A stretch of DNA of 64,000 nt from Pseudomonas guariconensis (lineage in GTDB: Bacteria > Pseudomonadota > Gammaproteobacteria > Pseudomonadales > Pseudomonadaceae), in the NCBI RefSeq assembly GCF_900102675.1, contig NZ_FMYX01000006.1, positions 186,001 to 250,000 of the forward strand, in the 5' to 3' direction. Shown here one piece after another: positions 1 to 7,061 of the stretch; the first letter of the stretch is position 1, and each line of letters begins with the position of its first letter. The notes beneath the pieces were generated by a model that saw only the letters and a list, made by a program, of their open reading frames with translations, had not been told where the DNA came from and ran no database searches. The translations under genes and the position numbers were made by a program.

Positions 1-342
1 GTCGCCGACCGGCAGCTCGTTCAGGCGTGCTTCCAGCGCAGGTCCCAGGCTCAGCAGCAAGGGGTGACGACCGTCGAGCGCCAGGATGCTCAGGCTCAGG
101 TTGTCATGGCCCATGATCACATCGAGCAAGGGATGGGCGCGGCGGGCCAGATCCTCGTTGCGTAGATCGACGCGCAGATTGTGTTCGATCTGCAGCATCT
201 TACGGTCCAGGTCTTTGCGGGCGCGGCTGTCCAGTTCGTGCTGCAGAGCGAACACGGCCAGGCAAGCCAGCAATAGCACCAGCGTGGCGCCCATCAGGGT
301 CACCGACAACCCCAGGCGCAAGGACAGGCTGGCAGGTTTCAT
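1..342 (-). CDS. heavy-metal-type sensor histidine kinase, N-terminal part (cut by window edge)
   Basis: Only the first 114 codons are inside the window. Reading leftwards from the ATG at 342, the protein begins with a basic tip and a hydrophobic membrane segment at about residues 10-32 (rich in Leu/Val/Ala). A charged periplasmic stretch with [12 protein letters not shown] follows. This is the usual start of CopS/CusS/CzcS-type sensor kinases, which sense periplasmic metal and phosphorylate the partner regulator. The start overlaps the stop of the upstream response regulator as ATGA (339-342), so the two are translationally coupled. The kinase domain lies outside the window, so the metal cannot be inferred. 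Confidence 0.8.
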   Translation of the reverse strand, partial: MKPASLSLRLGLSVTLMGATLVLLLACLAVFALQHELDSRARKDLDRKMLQIEHNLRVDLRNEDLARRAHPLLDVIMGHDNLSLSILALDGRHPLLLSLGPALEARLNELPVGD

Positions 343-1013
343 GGCCTGGCCTCGAGCACGTAGCCCACGCCGCGCAGAGTGTGGATCAGTTTGTCGTCGA
401 ACGGGTCGTCGATCTTGGCCCGCAGGCGACGGATCGACACCTCCACCACGTTGGTGTCGCAGTCGAAATTCATGTCCCAGACCAGCGAGATGATCTGCGT
501 GCGCGACAACACTTCGCCGCTCTGGCGCATCAATAGGTGCAGCAGAGCGAACTCCTTGGCGGTCAGGTCGATGCGCCGCCCTGCGCGGTAGGCGCGGTGG
601 CGGCCAGGGTCCAGTTCCAGGTCAGCGACGCGCAGGGTGCTCGGTTGCAGATGCTGGTCGTTGCGCCGCAGAAGGCTGCGGATTCGAGCCAGCAATTCCG
701 GGAATTCGAAGGGTTTGAGCAGATAATCGTCGGCGCCCAGGTCCAGGCCTTTGACCCGGTCGTCCAGGCGGCCATGGGCCGTAAGCATCATGATCCGCGT
801 GGCCGATTCGCTGCGCAGGCGTTGCAGTACGCTCCAGCCGTCCAGGCCGGGCAGGTTGACGTCGAGAATCACCAGGTCATAGGGCTGCTGGCGGGCCAAA
901 TGCAGCCCGTCGATACCGGTATGGGCGCAGTCGACCACGTAGCCGTTCTCGCGCAGACCCTGTTGCAGGTAATCAGCGGTACGCAGTTCGTCTTCGATGA
1001 TCAGTAGGCGCAT
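339..1013 (-). CDS. heavy-metal response regulator, OmpR/PhoB family (CopR/CusR/CzcR type)
   Basis: A 224-aa regulator with an N-terminal receiver domain: acidic pocket IEDE, phospho-acceptor Asp51 in [12 protein letters not shown], Thr in MMLTAH and Lys in LLKPF. A C-terminal winged helix has the typical end [14 protein letters not shown]...[13 protein letters not shown]. That ending is characteristic of the heavy-metal subfamily (CopR, CusR, CzcR). It should bind near its own promoter and at metal efflux or copper-resistance genes, but no such genes are present here. ATG start at 1013. The stop overlaps the sensor kinase start by 4 bases, so the pair forms one operon. The metal specificity is not visible. 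Confidence 0.9.
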   Translation of the reverse strand: MRLLIIEDELRTADYLQQGLRENGYVVDCAHTGIDGLHLARQQPYDLVILDVNLPGLDGWSVLQRLRSESATRIMMLTAHGRLDDRVKGLDLGADDYLLKPFEFPELLARIRSLLRRNDQHLQPSTLRVADLELDPGRHRAYRAGRRIDLTAKEFALLHLLMRQSGEVLSRTQIISLVWDMNFDCDTNVVEVSIRRLRAKIDDPFDDKLIHTLRGVGYVLEARP

Positions 1014-1277
1014 GGGAAGCTCGGTGTAATGAAAGGTGGCGATTCTCGACCCTGTAGCGAGATCAGGGTCAAGGTTGCCGATGTTACGGGATGCAACCGA
1101 GCGGAAAGCTTGAATAACGGATTTGTAATGGGCCGGACATGTGGCTGAAAGGCGTTGCGCAAGTCTGTGCCGAAACGCCGCTCAAGTCTTGCAACACTGT
1201 AATGTCCGACTCACCTTGGCGTTAGCTGCGCCTCGCTACGATGGCCTCGAACGACTGGTTATCACGAGGCAAACACG
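1014..1277. promoter_or_regulatory. divergent intergenic region between response regulator and small exported protein
   Basis: This 264-base region must hold the promoters of the leftward two-component operon and the rightward small gene. Two copies of the heptamer TGTAATG are present in the same orientation (1124-1130 and 1198-1204). Heavy-metal regulators often bind TTACA/TGTAA-type half-sites, so these are candidate binding sites. Their spacing of 74 bases is long for one dimer site, so this is a weak suggestion. No convincing -35/-10 pair was assigned. Confidence 0.3.
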
Positions 1278-1481
1278 ATGAACCTGACCCAATACTTGTT
1301 GTTGGCTGTACTCGCCTTGGGCAGTTCTGGGGCAATGGCCGAAGGCGGCGCCGAGCGTTCCAGGCAGTTCTGGGAGGCGTTCCGGCAAGACCAGCAGCGC
1401 CTGCATGGCGACAAAGAGCAAGCCGTGGTGGCGCGTGAGCGCAAGGCGAACGAGAAGGCCCGTGAATTGGCCAAGGATTGA
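1278..1481 (+). CDS. small exported charged protein, function unknown
   Basis: A 67-aa protein with a clear signal peptide (MNLTQYLLLAVLALGSSGAMA, cleavage probably after AMA at about residue 20). The mature part of about 47 residues is very hydrophilic, rich in Arg/Glu/Lys/Gln and predicted helical. The upstream sequence has only a weak ribosome site (GAGGCA). It is divergent from the heavy-metal regulator, so it may belong to that regulon, as many small periplasmic proteins next to CopRS/CzcRS systems do; that is an inference from position. The exported signal and the strong terminator just downstream support a real gene. No catalytic or metal-binding Cys/His cluster is visible, apart from a single His. 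Confidence 0.7.
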   Translation: MNLTQYLLLAVLALGSSGAMAEGGAERSRQFWEAFRQDQQRLHGDKEQAVVARERKANEKARELAKD

Positions 1482-1525
1482 CGTGTAGCCGCCTTCGCAG
1501 TCGCTCCTCTGACGAAGGCGAGTCT

Positions 1526-1555
1526 GGCGCCCCTACGGGGGCGCCTTTTTTATTT
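1526..1555 (+). terminator. Rho-independent terminator after small exported protein
   Basis: A perfect 8-bp GC stem GGCGCCCC (1526-1533) and GGGGCGCC (1538-1545) with loop TACG is followed by a run of T (1546-1551). It ends transcription of the small gene at 1278-1481. The distal side touches the stop codon of the convergent cmoB (1550-1552). Confidence 0.85.
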
Positions 1556-2506
1556 GCGTGCCAGCAAGGTGGCGCGACGTGGGGCCGGGAGGCCCTCGAT
1601 GGTGCGGCTGTGATCGTTCGGGTCGAGGAAGTCGGCGAGCGACTGGTAGCGCATCCAGTCGGTACTGCGCTGCTCGTCCACGCTGGTGACGCTGACATCG
1701 ACACAGCGCACGTCGCTGAACCCGGCACGGCGCAGCCAGCGCTCCAGGGCCGGCACCGACGGCAGGAACCAAACGTTGCGCATCTGCGCGTAGCGGTCCT
1801 CGGGCACCAGCACCTGGTGTTCGTCGCCCTCGACGACCAGGGTTTCCAGCACCAGCTCGCCACCTTTGACCAGGCAGTCCTTGAGCGCCAGCAGGTGCTC
1901 GATGGGCGAGCGTCGGTGATAGAACACGCCCATGGAGAACACGGTGTCGAAGCCTTCTAGGTTCGCTGGCAGCTCTTCCAGAGCGAAGGGCAGGTGCCAG
2001 GCGGGAAGCTCCGGCAGGTACTTTTGCACGGCCTGGAACTGGCAGAAGAACAGCCAGTTGGGGTCCACGCCGATCACCATGTCGGCGCCGGCACCTAGCA
2101 TGCGCCACTGGTAGTAGCCATTGCCGCAGCCGACGTCGAGCACGCGTTTGCCTTTCAGATCCAGATGCGGGCTTACCCGCGACCACTTCCAGTCAGAGCG
2201 CCATTCGGTGTCCACGTGGACGCCGAACAGGTCGAACGGCCCCTTGCGCCAGGGCGAGAGCCCCATCAACGCTTGGTGCATCCGGGCTCGGGTGGCATCG
2301 TCACAGTCGCTGTCCAGACGCAGGCCGTTTTGCAAGTCGACCTCGCTGGGCAGCAGATCCGGCAGGGCATCCAGCGCGCCGCGCCAACGATCGAGATCGC
2401 CATGGCCTTTCTCCAGCTTGGTGTGCAGTTGTGCTTGCAGGCCTTGGGACCACGTGGCAAGGGGCGTGCCCGCCAGGCGGCGGACGAGGGGGGAGAGGTC
2501 GATCAT
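1550..2506 (-). CDS. cmoB: tRNA uridine(34) 5-carboxymethyl transferase CmoB
   Basis: 318 aa. CmoB transfers the carboxymethyl group of carboxy-SAM onto 5-hydroxyuridine at tRNA position 34, giving cmo5U, which widens wobble decoding. The SAM-binding motif [13 protein letters not shown] is visible, followed by [14 protein letters not shown] and [15 protein letters not shown], which are strongly CmoB-like. I chose the ATG at 2506 ([10 protein letters not shown]) because its length matches the family and it overlaps the cmoA stop as ATGA (2503-2506). A longer reading from 2548 would lie inside cmoA and is unlikely. It forms an operon with cmoA, which makes its cofactor. Confidence 0.95.
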   Translation of the reverse strand: MIDLSPLVRRLAGTPLATWSQGLQAQLHTKLEKGHGDLDRWRGALDALPDLLPSEVDLQNGLRLDSDCDDATRARMHQALMGLSPWRKGPFDLFGVHVDTEWRSDWKWSRVSPHLDLKGKRVLDVGCGNGYYQWRMLGAGADMVIGVDPNWLFFCQFQAVQKYLPELPAWHLPFALEELPANLEGFDTVFSMGVFYHRRSPIEHLLALKDCLVKGGELVLETLVVEGDEHQVLVPEDRYAQMRNVWFLPSVPALERWLRRAGFSDVRCVDVSVTSVDEQRSTDWMRYQSLADFLDPNDHSRTIEGLPAPRRATLLARK

Positions 2507-3246
2507 GGCAGGGCAATCAGTGAGGCGAAATTGAGGCATTGGAACCAAGGCACGACCTTGGAGAAGCCGGCGGCATGCAGGCGGTCTTTGTGGGTCTGCA
2601 GGGTGTCGGGTTTCATCACGTTCTCGATGGCGCTGCGCTTCTGGGCGATTTCCAGTTCGCTGTAGCCATTGGCACGCTTGAAGTCCAGGTGCAACTCGTT
2701 GAGCAGGTCCTGCTCCTGGTCATCGGCAAAACGCAGCTTCTCGGAGAGGACGAGCGCGCCGCCGGGCAGCAGCGCCTGGCGGATGCGACCTAGCAGTGCC
2801 AGGCGTTGGTCCGGGGCGATGAACTGCAAGGTGAAGTTCATCGCCACCACCGAGGCCGGCTCGAAGGGCAGGGCCAGGATATCGGCCTCCAGCACCTGTA
2901 CTGGCAGCAGTTCCTGGAACATCGAGTCCTGGGCGGTGAGGTACTGACGGCAGCGCTCGACCATGGCTGCGGAATTGTCCACCGCAATCACCCGGCAGCC
3001 GTCGGCACGCACGTGCCGGCGCAGGGACTGGGTCACCGCGCCCAGTGATGCGCCCAGGTCGTACAGCGCAGTGTGCGGCTGGGCGAAGCGGGCGGCGAGC
3101 ACGCCGAGGTTCTCGACAATGGTCGGGTAACCTGGCACCGAACGCTTGATCATGTCCGGGAACACCCGCACCACGTCCTCGTTGAAGGCAAAGTCGGGCA
3201 CCTGCTCCAAGGGCTGGGCGAAGAGGCGGTCGGGTTGTTGGCTCAC
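2503..3246 (-). CDS. cmoA: carboxy-S-adenosyl-L-methionine synthase CmoA
   Basis: 247 aa. CmoA makes carboxy-SAM from SAM and prephenate, the donor used by CmoB. The N-terminal block [20 protein letters not shown] and the nucleotide pocket [15 protein letters not shown] are diagnostic of the family. The reading starts with GTG at 3246, with only a weak ribosome site; no better ATG is nearby and the N-terminus aligns with remembered CmoA proteins from this position. The 4-base overlap with cmoB indicates coupled translation. Confidence 0.95.
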   Translation of the reverse strand: MSQQPDRLFAQPLEQVPDFAFNEDVVRVFPDMIKRSVPGYPTIVENLGVLAARFAQPHTALYDLGASLGAVTQSLRRHVRADGCRVIAVDNSAAMVERCRQYLTAQDSMFQELLPVQVLEADILALPFEPASVVAMNFTLQFIAPDQRLALLGRIRQALLPGGALVLSEKLRFADDQEQDLLNELHLDFKRANGYSELEIAQKRSAIENVMKPDTLQTHKDRLHAAGFSKVVPWFQCLNFASLIALP

Positions 3247-3323
3247 GGAAGTACCAGGTGGGGGTGGTAAAGAGCGTGCATTTTAGCCAACCCTGACCGT
3301 TTGCGCATCGCCTCTGGGCAGGT

Positions 3324-3722
3324 TCAGTCGACCGTCACGGCGCAGTCGAAGGTCTGTGCAGGGCGCACTTCGGGTGCCCAGGGTTGCTGATACACCAGAA
3401 TGAGATGGCTCACGCCTTGGCCCTGGGCCTGGAAGCGCCACAAGGACTGGCCTGCACTGCCCACCACACCTGTGTCTTCTGGATCGCTATACACCTCAGG
3501 GCCCAGGCTGCGCAGGATGTTGGCCGCCGGGTGTTGAACCAGCCAGCGGTAACCGGTGCTGGGATTGCTGGGCAAACGCAAGGTCAATGTTTGTCCGGGC
3601 ACCAGGGTGATTGGGCATTCACTGGCTTTTTCCAGAACGATAGGTTCAGGGGAGGACGGGGTTTGGCTGCAGGCGCTCAACAGCCCGAAGGCCAGGGGAA
3701 ACAGTGCAAGGCGAGATCTCAT
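3324..3722 (-). CDS. chagasin-family (I42) protease inhibitor lipoprotein
   Basis: 132 aa, starting at the ATG at 3722, which has a good ribosome site (AGGAG 7 bases upstream). The N-terminus MRSRLALFPLAFGLLSACS is a lipoprotein signal with the lipobox Cys at about residue 18. The mature domain carries LPSNPSTGYRWLV, matching the NPTTGY loop of chagasin-type cysteine peptidase inhibitors (MEROPS I42), then GSAGQSLWRFQAQGQG and a C-terminal LILVYQQPW strand, all in the expected order. It probably sits in the envelope facing the periplasm or outside and blocks papain-like proteases. It is transcribed away from the pore-forming toxin operon from a shared 125-base region. A joint role is only a guess. 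Confidence 0.85.
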   Translation of the reverse strand: MRSRLALFPLAFGLLSACSQTPSSPEPIVLEKASECPITLVPGQTLTLRLPSNPSTGYRWLVQHPAANILRSLGPEVYSDPEDTGVVGSAGQSLWRFQAQGQGVSHLILVYQQPWAPEVRPAQTFDCAVTVD

Positions 3723-3847
3723 GAAGTCTCCTGTCTGAATATGCCAATAGATCTTGTAGGAGGAACGATTGCCATCTGATGACTCATCGGGGCGAGTCAT
3801 AACTTTGTACCACCAAACCAGCCCGGTTTGGGTACAAGGAGAAATGT

Positions 3848-5008
3848 ATGAGTTTCCAAAGAGCCAGCTATGAAACGCTGGCAAATGAGGCGGCCAGCCA
3901 ACCTGTAGCAATGGTTACAGCAATGGCCGAGCGCGACGGTAGTAATGAAGGCGGCCTGACACTCAGCCGCGAGCACATCGTCACCATCAACCAATATGCC
4001 AATTTTGTTTTTGGTCTGCCCAAGACCCCACAAACCGTTGAGCAATGGCTGGGCTACAAGACCATCGATGAGCCTGAGCTGAAGCCCTCGGCCATGTCCA
4101 GCCTGTTTGAGGGGCTGCGTCGTCATGCCAACGCCTGGACAACACTGTCAGATCGCAGCAAGCGGCTCTCGAGCGAACTGGCAACCACCGCCAACTTGAT
4201 CGATGTCGTTGGCGAGGAAATTGTTGCAGAGTGCAGTCGCCTGAGATTTCTGAAACCGCAAATGACCTGGGAGCAAGTGGCGCTCGCGAGGCCGGTCAAA
4301 CTGGGCGCCGAGGACCAGAAAGCCGTCACGCAACTGGTCGAGTACATGCAAATCCTCAACGACGATGTCAGGAACTATGCCAAGCGTGTAGACGGTGTAA
4401 AGAAAGACAGCGAAGCCTTCAGGGACACCGTTAAAAAGGAGTTGCTGCCTGCAGTCGGCAACAAGGACAAGGCGCTAAAACGCAAGAAACAAGACGGGCT
4501 GGTTGAAGCGTTGCGCACTGAACTCAAAGCCCTCGACGTCGAGATCGGCGAACTTAAAAAAGAATACGACAGGTACCTCTCCAACGGACTGAGCAGCCTC
4601 GCTGGGGGGCCGCTTGGGGCTATTGTCGGCGGTGCGATCTATGGCGCCAAAGCAGAATCTGCGCGTAAGCAACGTAAAAAGTTAGAACAACAGCGCAGGG
4701 GGGTCGCAGCGAAACTGAAGGCCCGTGTGAATCTGGAAGGCCGGCTCAAGGAAATGACCCAGTTTGTGGATGATCTGGACGTGCGTCTTAACGATGTCCT
4801 GACCTCAGCCTCCCATTTGCAGACGGTCTGGGAGCGTGTCGAGGTCTACATCACCAGCTCCATCGAAGAGCTCGGAAAGATCACAGATGGCCAGCGGCTG
4901 GCGATCTTTCTGATCTTTTTCAAACGATTCCTCCGGCAGTGGAAGGAAATCGAGCGCACTTCGCTGCAACTGACAGCGGTTTTCGACAATGCCGCATCGG
5001 CACGCTAA
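3848..5008 (+). CDS. xaxA: alpha-xenorhabdolysin-type pore-forming toxin subunit A (XaxA/YaxA family)
   Basis: 386 aa with no signal peptide, mostly long charged helices. Family marks that I recognise from XaxA/YaxA include NQYANFVFGLPKT...WLGYKTID near residues 48-74 and a long coiled-coil body. A Gly-rich hydrophobic hairpin at about residues 248-270 (LAGGPLGAIVGGAIYGAKAE) is followed by a basic run. A C-terminal helix bundle contains FLIFFKRFLRQWKEIE. In Xenorhabdus, Yersinia and Photorhabdus the A and B subunits form a large pore in eukaryotic cell membranes. The next gene (20 bases away) is the B-type subunit. Length fits the family (about 380-410). How it leaves the cell is unknown for the family. 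Confidence 0.87.
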   Translation: MSFQRASYETLANEAASQPVAMVTAMAERDGSNEGGLTLSREHIVTINQYANFVFGLPKTPQTVEQWLGYKTIDEPELKPSAMSSLFEGLRRHANAWTTLSDRSKRLSSELATTANLIDVVGEEIVAECSRLRFLKPQMTWEQVALARPVKLGAEDQKAVTQLVEYMQILNDDVRNYAKRVDGVKKDSEAFRDTVKKELLPAVGNKDKALKRKKQDGLVEALRTELKALDVEIGELKKEYDRYLSNGLSSLAGGPLGAIVGGAIYGAKAESARKQRKKLEQQRRGVAAKLKARVNLEGRLKEMTQFVDDLDVRLNDVLTSASHLQTVWERVEVYITSSIEELGKITDGQRLAIFLIFFKRFLRQWKEIERTSLQLTAVFDNAASAR

Positions 5009-5028
5009 TTCATTAAAGGACTATTACC

Positions 5029-6027
5029 ATGAATGCCAAGGTTTCTTATCTGTCGCCTGCCAGCCAGCAACCCGTACTGGACGACATTCTCTCGACGACC
5101 CGTGTTTTCCTGCTTGAGTGGCAGCAGGGCAACCTGAAGCCCTTGCCGACGTTGTATGAATCGATTGAGCGACATGCCAAGTTTCTGGACAGCATTACCA
5201 AGCGAATGGCAACTCAAGCCCTGCGGATGGAGGCAGAGCTGCATGCAAGCGGGTTAGAGGATATCGTCGATGCGCTTGAGGACATCGGCGAAGACCCTGA
5301 GCTTCTGTTCATTGCCCAGGAAACTATCAATAAAGTGCTGTCGAATCTGACGATTCAAATCAGTGGCGTAAAGAATGCCTCTACGGAGTTGTCGGCTTTG
5401 TCTGCCCCCAACGCCTCCCGCGACGAAGCCCGTTTATTCAGGCAGCAGATGGAACTGGAAACGACCAGTGTCGCCTTGAAAGCCGAAATAGACGCCGAGT
5501 CGTCCAAGATCGAGGCACTGCATACCGCCCTCAAAGCGCTGGAAGCTATCGATATCGAGGTCAAGTTCGACGGCCTGATTCCCACGCCCGAGCAATTGGC
5601 TGCGCTGGCAGTGCCCGGTGGGCAGATCGCCTTACTGAGTGAGGCCGCAGCCCAGGCCCTGAAAAACCTGGAGAAAACGCTTGGACAGTTGTCTGCCGAC
5701 CTCAATTACAGCCGACTGCAGGCAGAGCGTCGGCAATTGACACTCGGACTCAGAACGCTGCAGCGGGACCTTGCCGCCAATAGCCGAACCCTGGCGACAT
5801 GCCGTCAACAGCTCAAGGCGCTGGAAAATGTGCCTAGGCTCGTCGCGCAACGTAAGGCCTGCCTGATTGCCTTGAATGCACTGAGCATGGCGTTGGGGAG
5901 TTTCTACAACCTGCTGAAGAACGCCAAGTACAAGGGAATCGAAGACCTGCGTGCTATCGATGCGTTTTTGAAGACGCTCCTGGCTTATCAGCGCAGCATG
6001 ATCAAGCAGATCAGCAATGCATTTTGA
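5029..6027 (+). CDS. xaxB: alpha-xenorhabdolysin-type pore-forming toxin subunit B (XaxB/YaxB family)
   Basis: 332 aa, all-helical, without signal peptide. It starts 20 bases after the A subunit with a good ribosome site (AAAGGA). The sequence shows two long coiled-coil arms separated by a less polar central part around residues 180-225 (FDGLIPTPEQLAALAVPGG then an Ala-rich helix), the position of the membrane-facing tip in XaxB/YaxB. Length is close to family members (about 345). XaxB/YaxB assembles with the A subunit into the pore. The assignment rests on the shape, the central PTxEQL-like motif and linkage to subunit A. Confidence 0.82.
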   Translation: MNAKVSYLSPASQQPVLDDILSTTRVFLLEWQQGNLKPLPTLYESIERHAKFLDSITKRMATQALRMEAELHASGLEDIVDALEDIGEDPELLFIAQETINKVLSNLTIQISGVKNASTELSALSAPNASRDEARLFRQQMELETTSVALKAEIDAESSKIEALHTALKALEAIDIEVKFDGLIPTPEQLAALAVPGGQIALLSEAAAQALKNLEKTLGQLSADLNYSRLQAERRQLTLGLRTLQRDLAANSRTLATCRQQLKALENVPRLVAQRKACLIALNALSMALGSFYNLLKNAKYKGIEDLRAIDAFLKTLLAYQRSMIKQISNAF

Positions 6028-6039
6028 TTCGTGATCAAT

Positions 6040-6075
6040 AGCCTGACTGCCATTCATCAGAGCGGCGGTCAGGCT
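6040..6075 (+). promoter_or_regulatory. intercistronic hairpin between toxin subunit B and the third operon gene
   Basis: AGCCTGACTGCC (6040-6051) can pair over 12 positions (one T-G wobble) with GGCGGTCAGGCT (6064-6075). No T-run follows, so it is not a classical terminator. It sits just before the ribosome site (GGAG, 6079-6082) of the third gene. It could protect the upstream message or reduce read-through, making the third protein less abundant than the two toxin subunits. Confidence 0.5.
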
Positions 6076-6091
6076 TACGGAGTTAATGCTC

Positions 6092-7030
6092 ATGGAACAA
6101 AGGATGCTGATGCCGATGGGGAGCGCTGCACGGGCGATGGAAGTGCGAGTGGCAGCGCTCTTCAAACAGGCGCGAAGCGGCGTGGGTGATCTAAAAGCCT
6201 CTGTTGCGCAGCTGGATGCCTATGTCCGCAGGGTTCACGATTTACCTCAAGGACGATTGGCGCGTTGGGTGAGCTATTCGTATGTCTCTGAGCCAGTCCT
6301 GAATATTGGTAATTTGGAACGGCTGATCGCTAGGCTGTCCTACAGGAGTGGTTTTTGGTGGTCCTTGCGTGAGCGTGGAAGTGCGCTGAGTCAGGCATTG
6401 GTCGGGCATACCCAAACGGTCACGCAGCGGAGTGCAGAAATACAGAACATTGCGTCTCGGCTCGAGATGGCGAACGGTGATGCAGATAGATGGGAGGCGT
6501 TGTCTCGCGAAAAGGATTTGGCACTCAGTCCCAGGGATTTGACGCGTGTGGAAACAATGGTTGCATACGTGGTCAGTCTTCGGAGGGAGGTCGAGGCCTT
6601 TGACATCCATCTCACTGAATACATGTCAGGTATCGAGGACTTTCGCGAAACGCACCGGCGTGAATTACAACCCGACCTGGATAGGGTGATCAAAGCGCTT
6701 GATACGGTTGAGGTGCGCAAGTGCACGCTGAGATTCGAGCCGTTTTGGACAAACTGTCGGAAAGCGACTTTTGAAGAAGAAGATCGCGAGCAGCTTAGGG
6801 CTTTGTTTGGCGTGCGTGATCTACAGCTGGCTGGCGTGCATGGCAATATTGAAAAACTTCATACGGCTTGGCAAGCGATAGGCACGTATGTCGAAAGTGC
6901 ACACAATCATTTGAGCAAAGTGAAACGCCAGCGAGAGCTGGCGCTTTTCATGGTGTACTTCAAAATATTCTTGGGACAGTGGAAACAGGTTGCCGTGCAC
7001 GCGCAGCGATTGCGTGAGGCTTTTGCCTGA
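6092..7030 (+). CDS. third protein of the Xax-like operon; shortened XaxA-related helical protein
   Basis: 312 aa from the ATG at 6092, whose GGAG lies 9 bases upstream; the ATG at 6086 is only 3 bases from that site. It lacks a signal peptide and any clear membrane segment. Its C-terminus ALFMVYFKIFLGQWKQVAVH resembles the subunit A end FLIFFKRFLRQWKEIERT. A middle part (about residues 150-205: DLTRVETMVAYVVSLRREVE, then DFRETHRRELQPDLDRVIKAL) resembles the corresponding helix pair of subunit A. The Gly-rich hydrophobic hairpin of subunit A is missing and the N-terminus is different. I infer a divergent, truncated XaxA paralogue. Possible roles are a third pore component, an assembly factor or a self-protection protein. 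Codon use is clearly more AT-rich than in neighbours (about 52% G+C in 6601-6660 by hand count). Confidence 0.65.
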   Translation: MEQRMLMPMGSAARAMEVRVAALFKQARSGVGDLKASVAQLDAYVRRVHDLPQGRLARWVSYSYVSEPVLNIGNLERLIARLSYRSGFWWSLRERGSALSQALVGHTQTVTQRSAEIQNIASRLEMANGDADRWEALSREKDLALSPRDLTRVETMVAYVVSLRREVEAFDIHLTEYMSGIEDFRETHRRELQPDLDRVIKALDTVEVRKCTLRFEPFWTNCRKATFEEEDREQLRALFGVRDLQLAGVHGNIEKLHTAWQAIGTYVESAHNHLSKVKRQRELALFMVYFKIFLGQWKQVAVHAQRLREAFA

Positions 7031-7060
7031 AAAACAGAGGGGCCGTGGCCCCTCTGTTCA
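7031..7060 (-). terminator. terminator between toxin operon and lon (strongest for the leftward lon transcript)
   Basis: A palindrome with arms AACAGAGGGGCC (7033-7044) and GGCCCCTCTGTT (7047-7058) follows the lon stop codon by 3 bases. On the minus strand the stem is followed by TTTT, so it suits lon. It also lies just after the third toxin-operon gene and may act in both directions. Confidence 0.75.
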
Positions 7061-7061
7061 A

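Noticed and set aside
36..130. Possible small plus-strand gene starting at 86
   Set aside because: It is antisense to the sensor kinase and regulator; the Arg/Ser-rich translation is typical of a shadow frame.
2503..2548. Upstream extension of cmoB to position 2548
   Set aside because: The extra residues lie inside cmoA, and the MIDLSP start with ATGA overlap fits the family.
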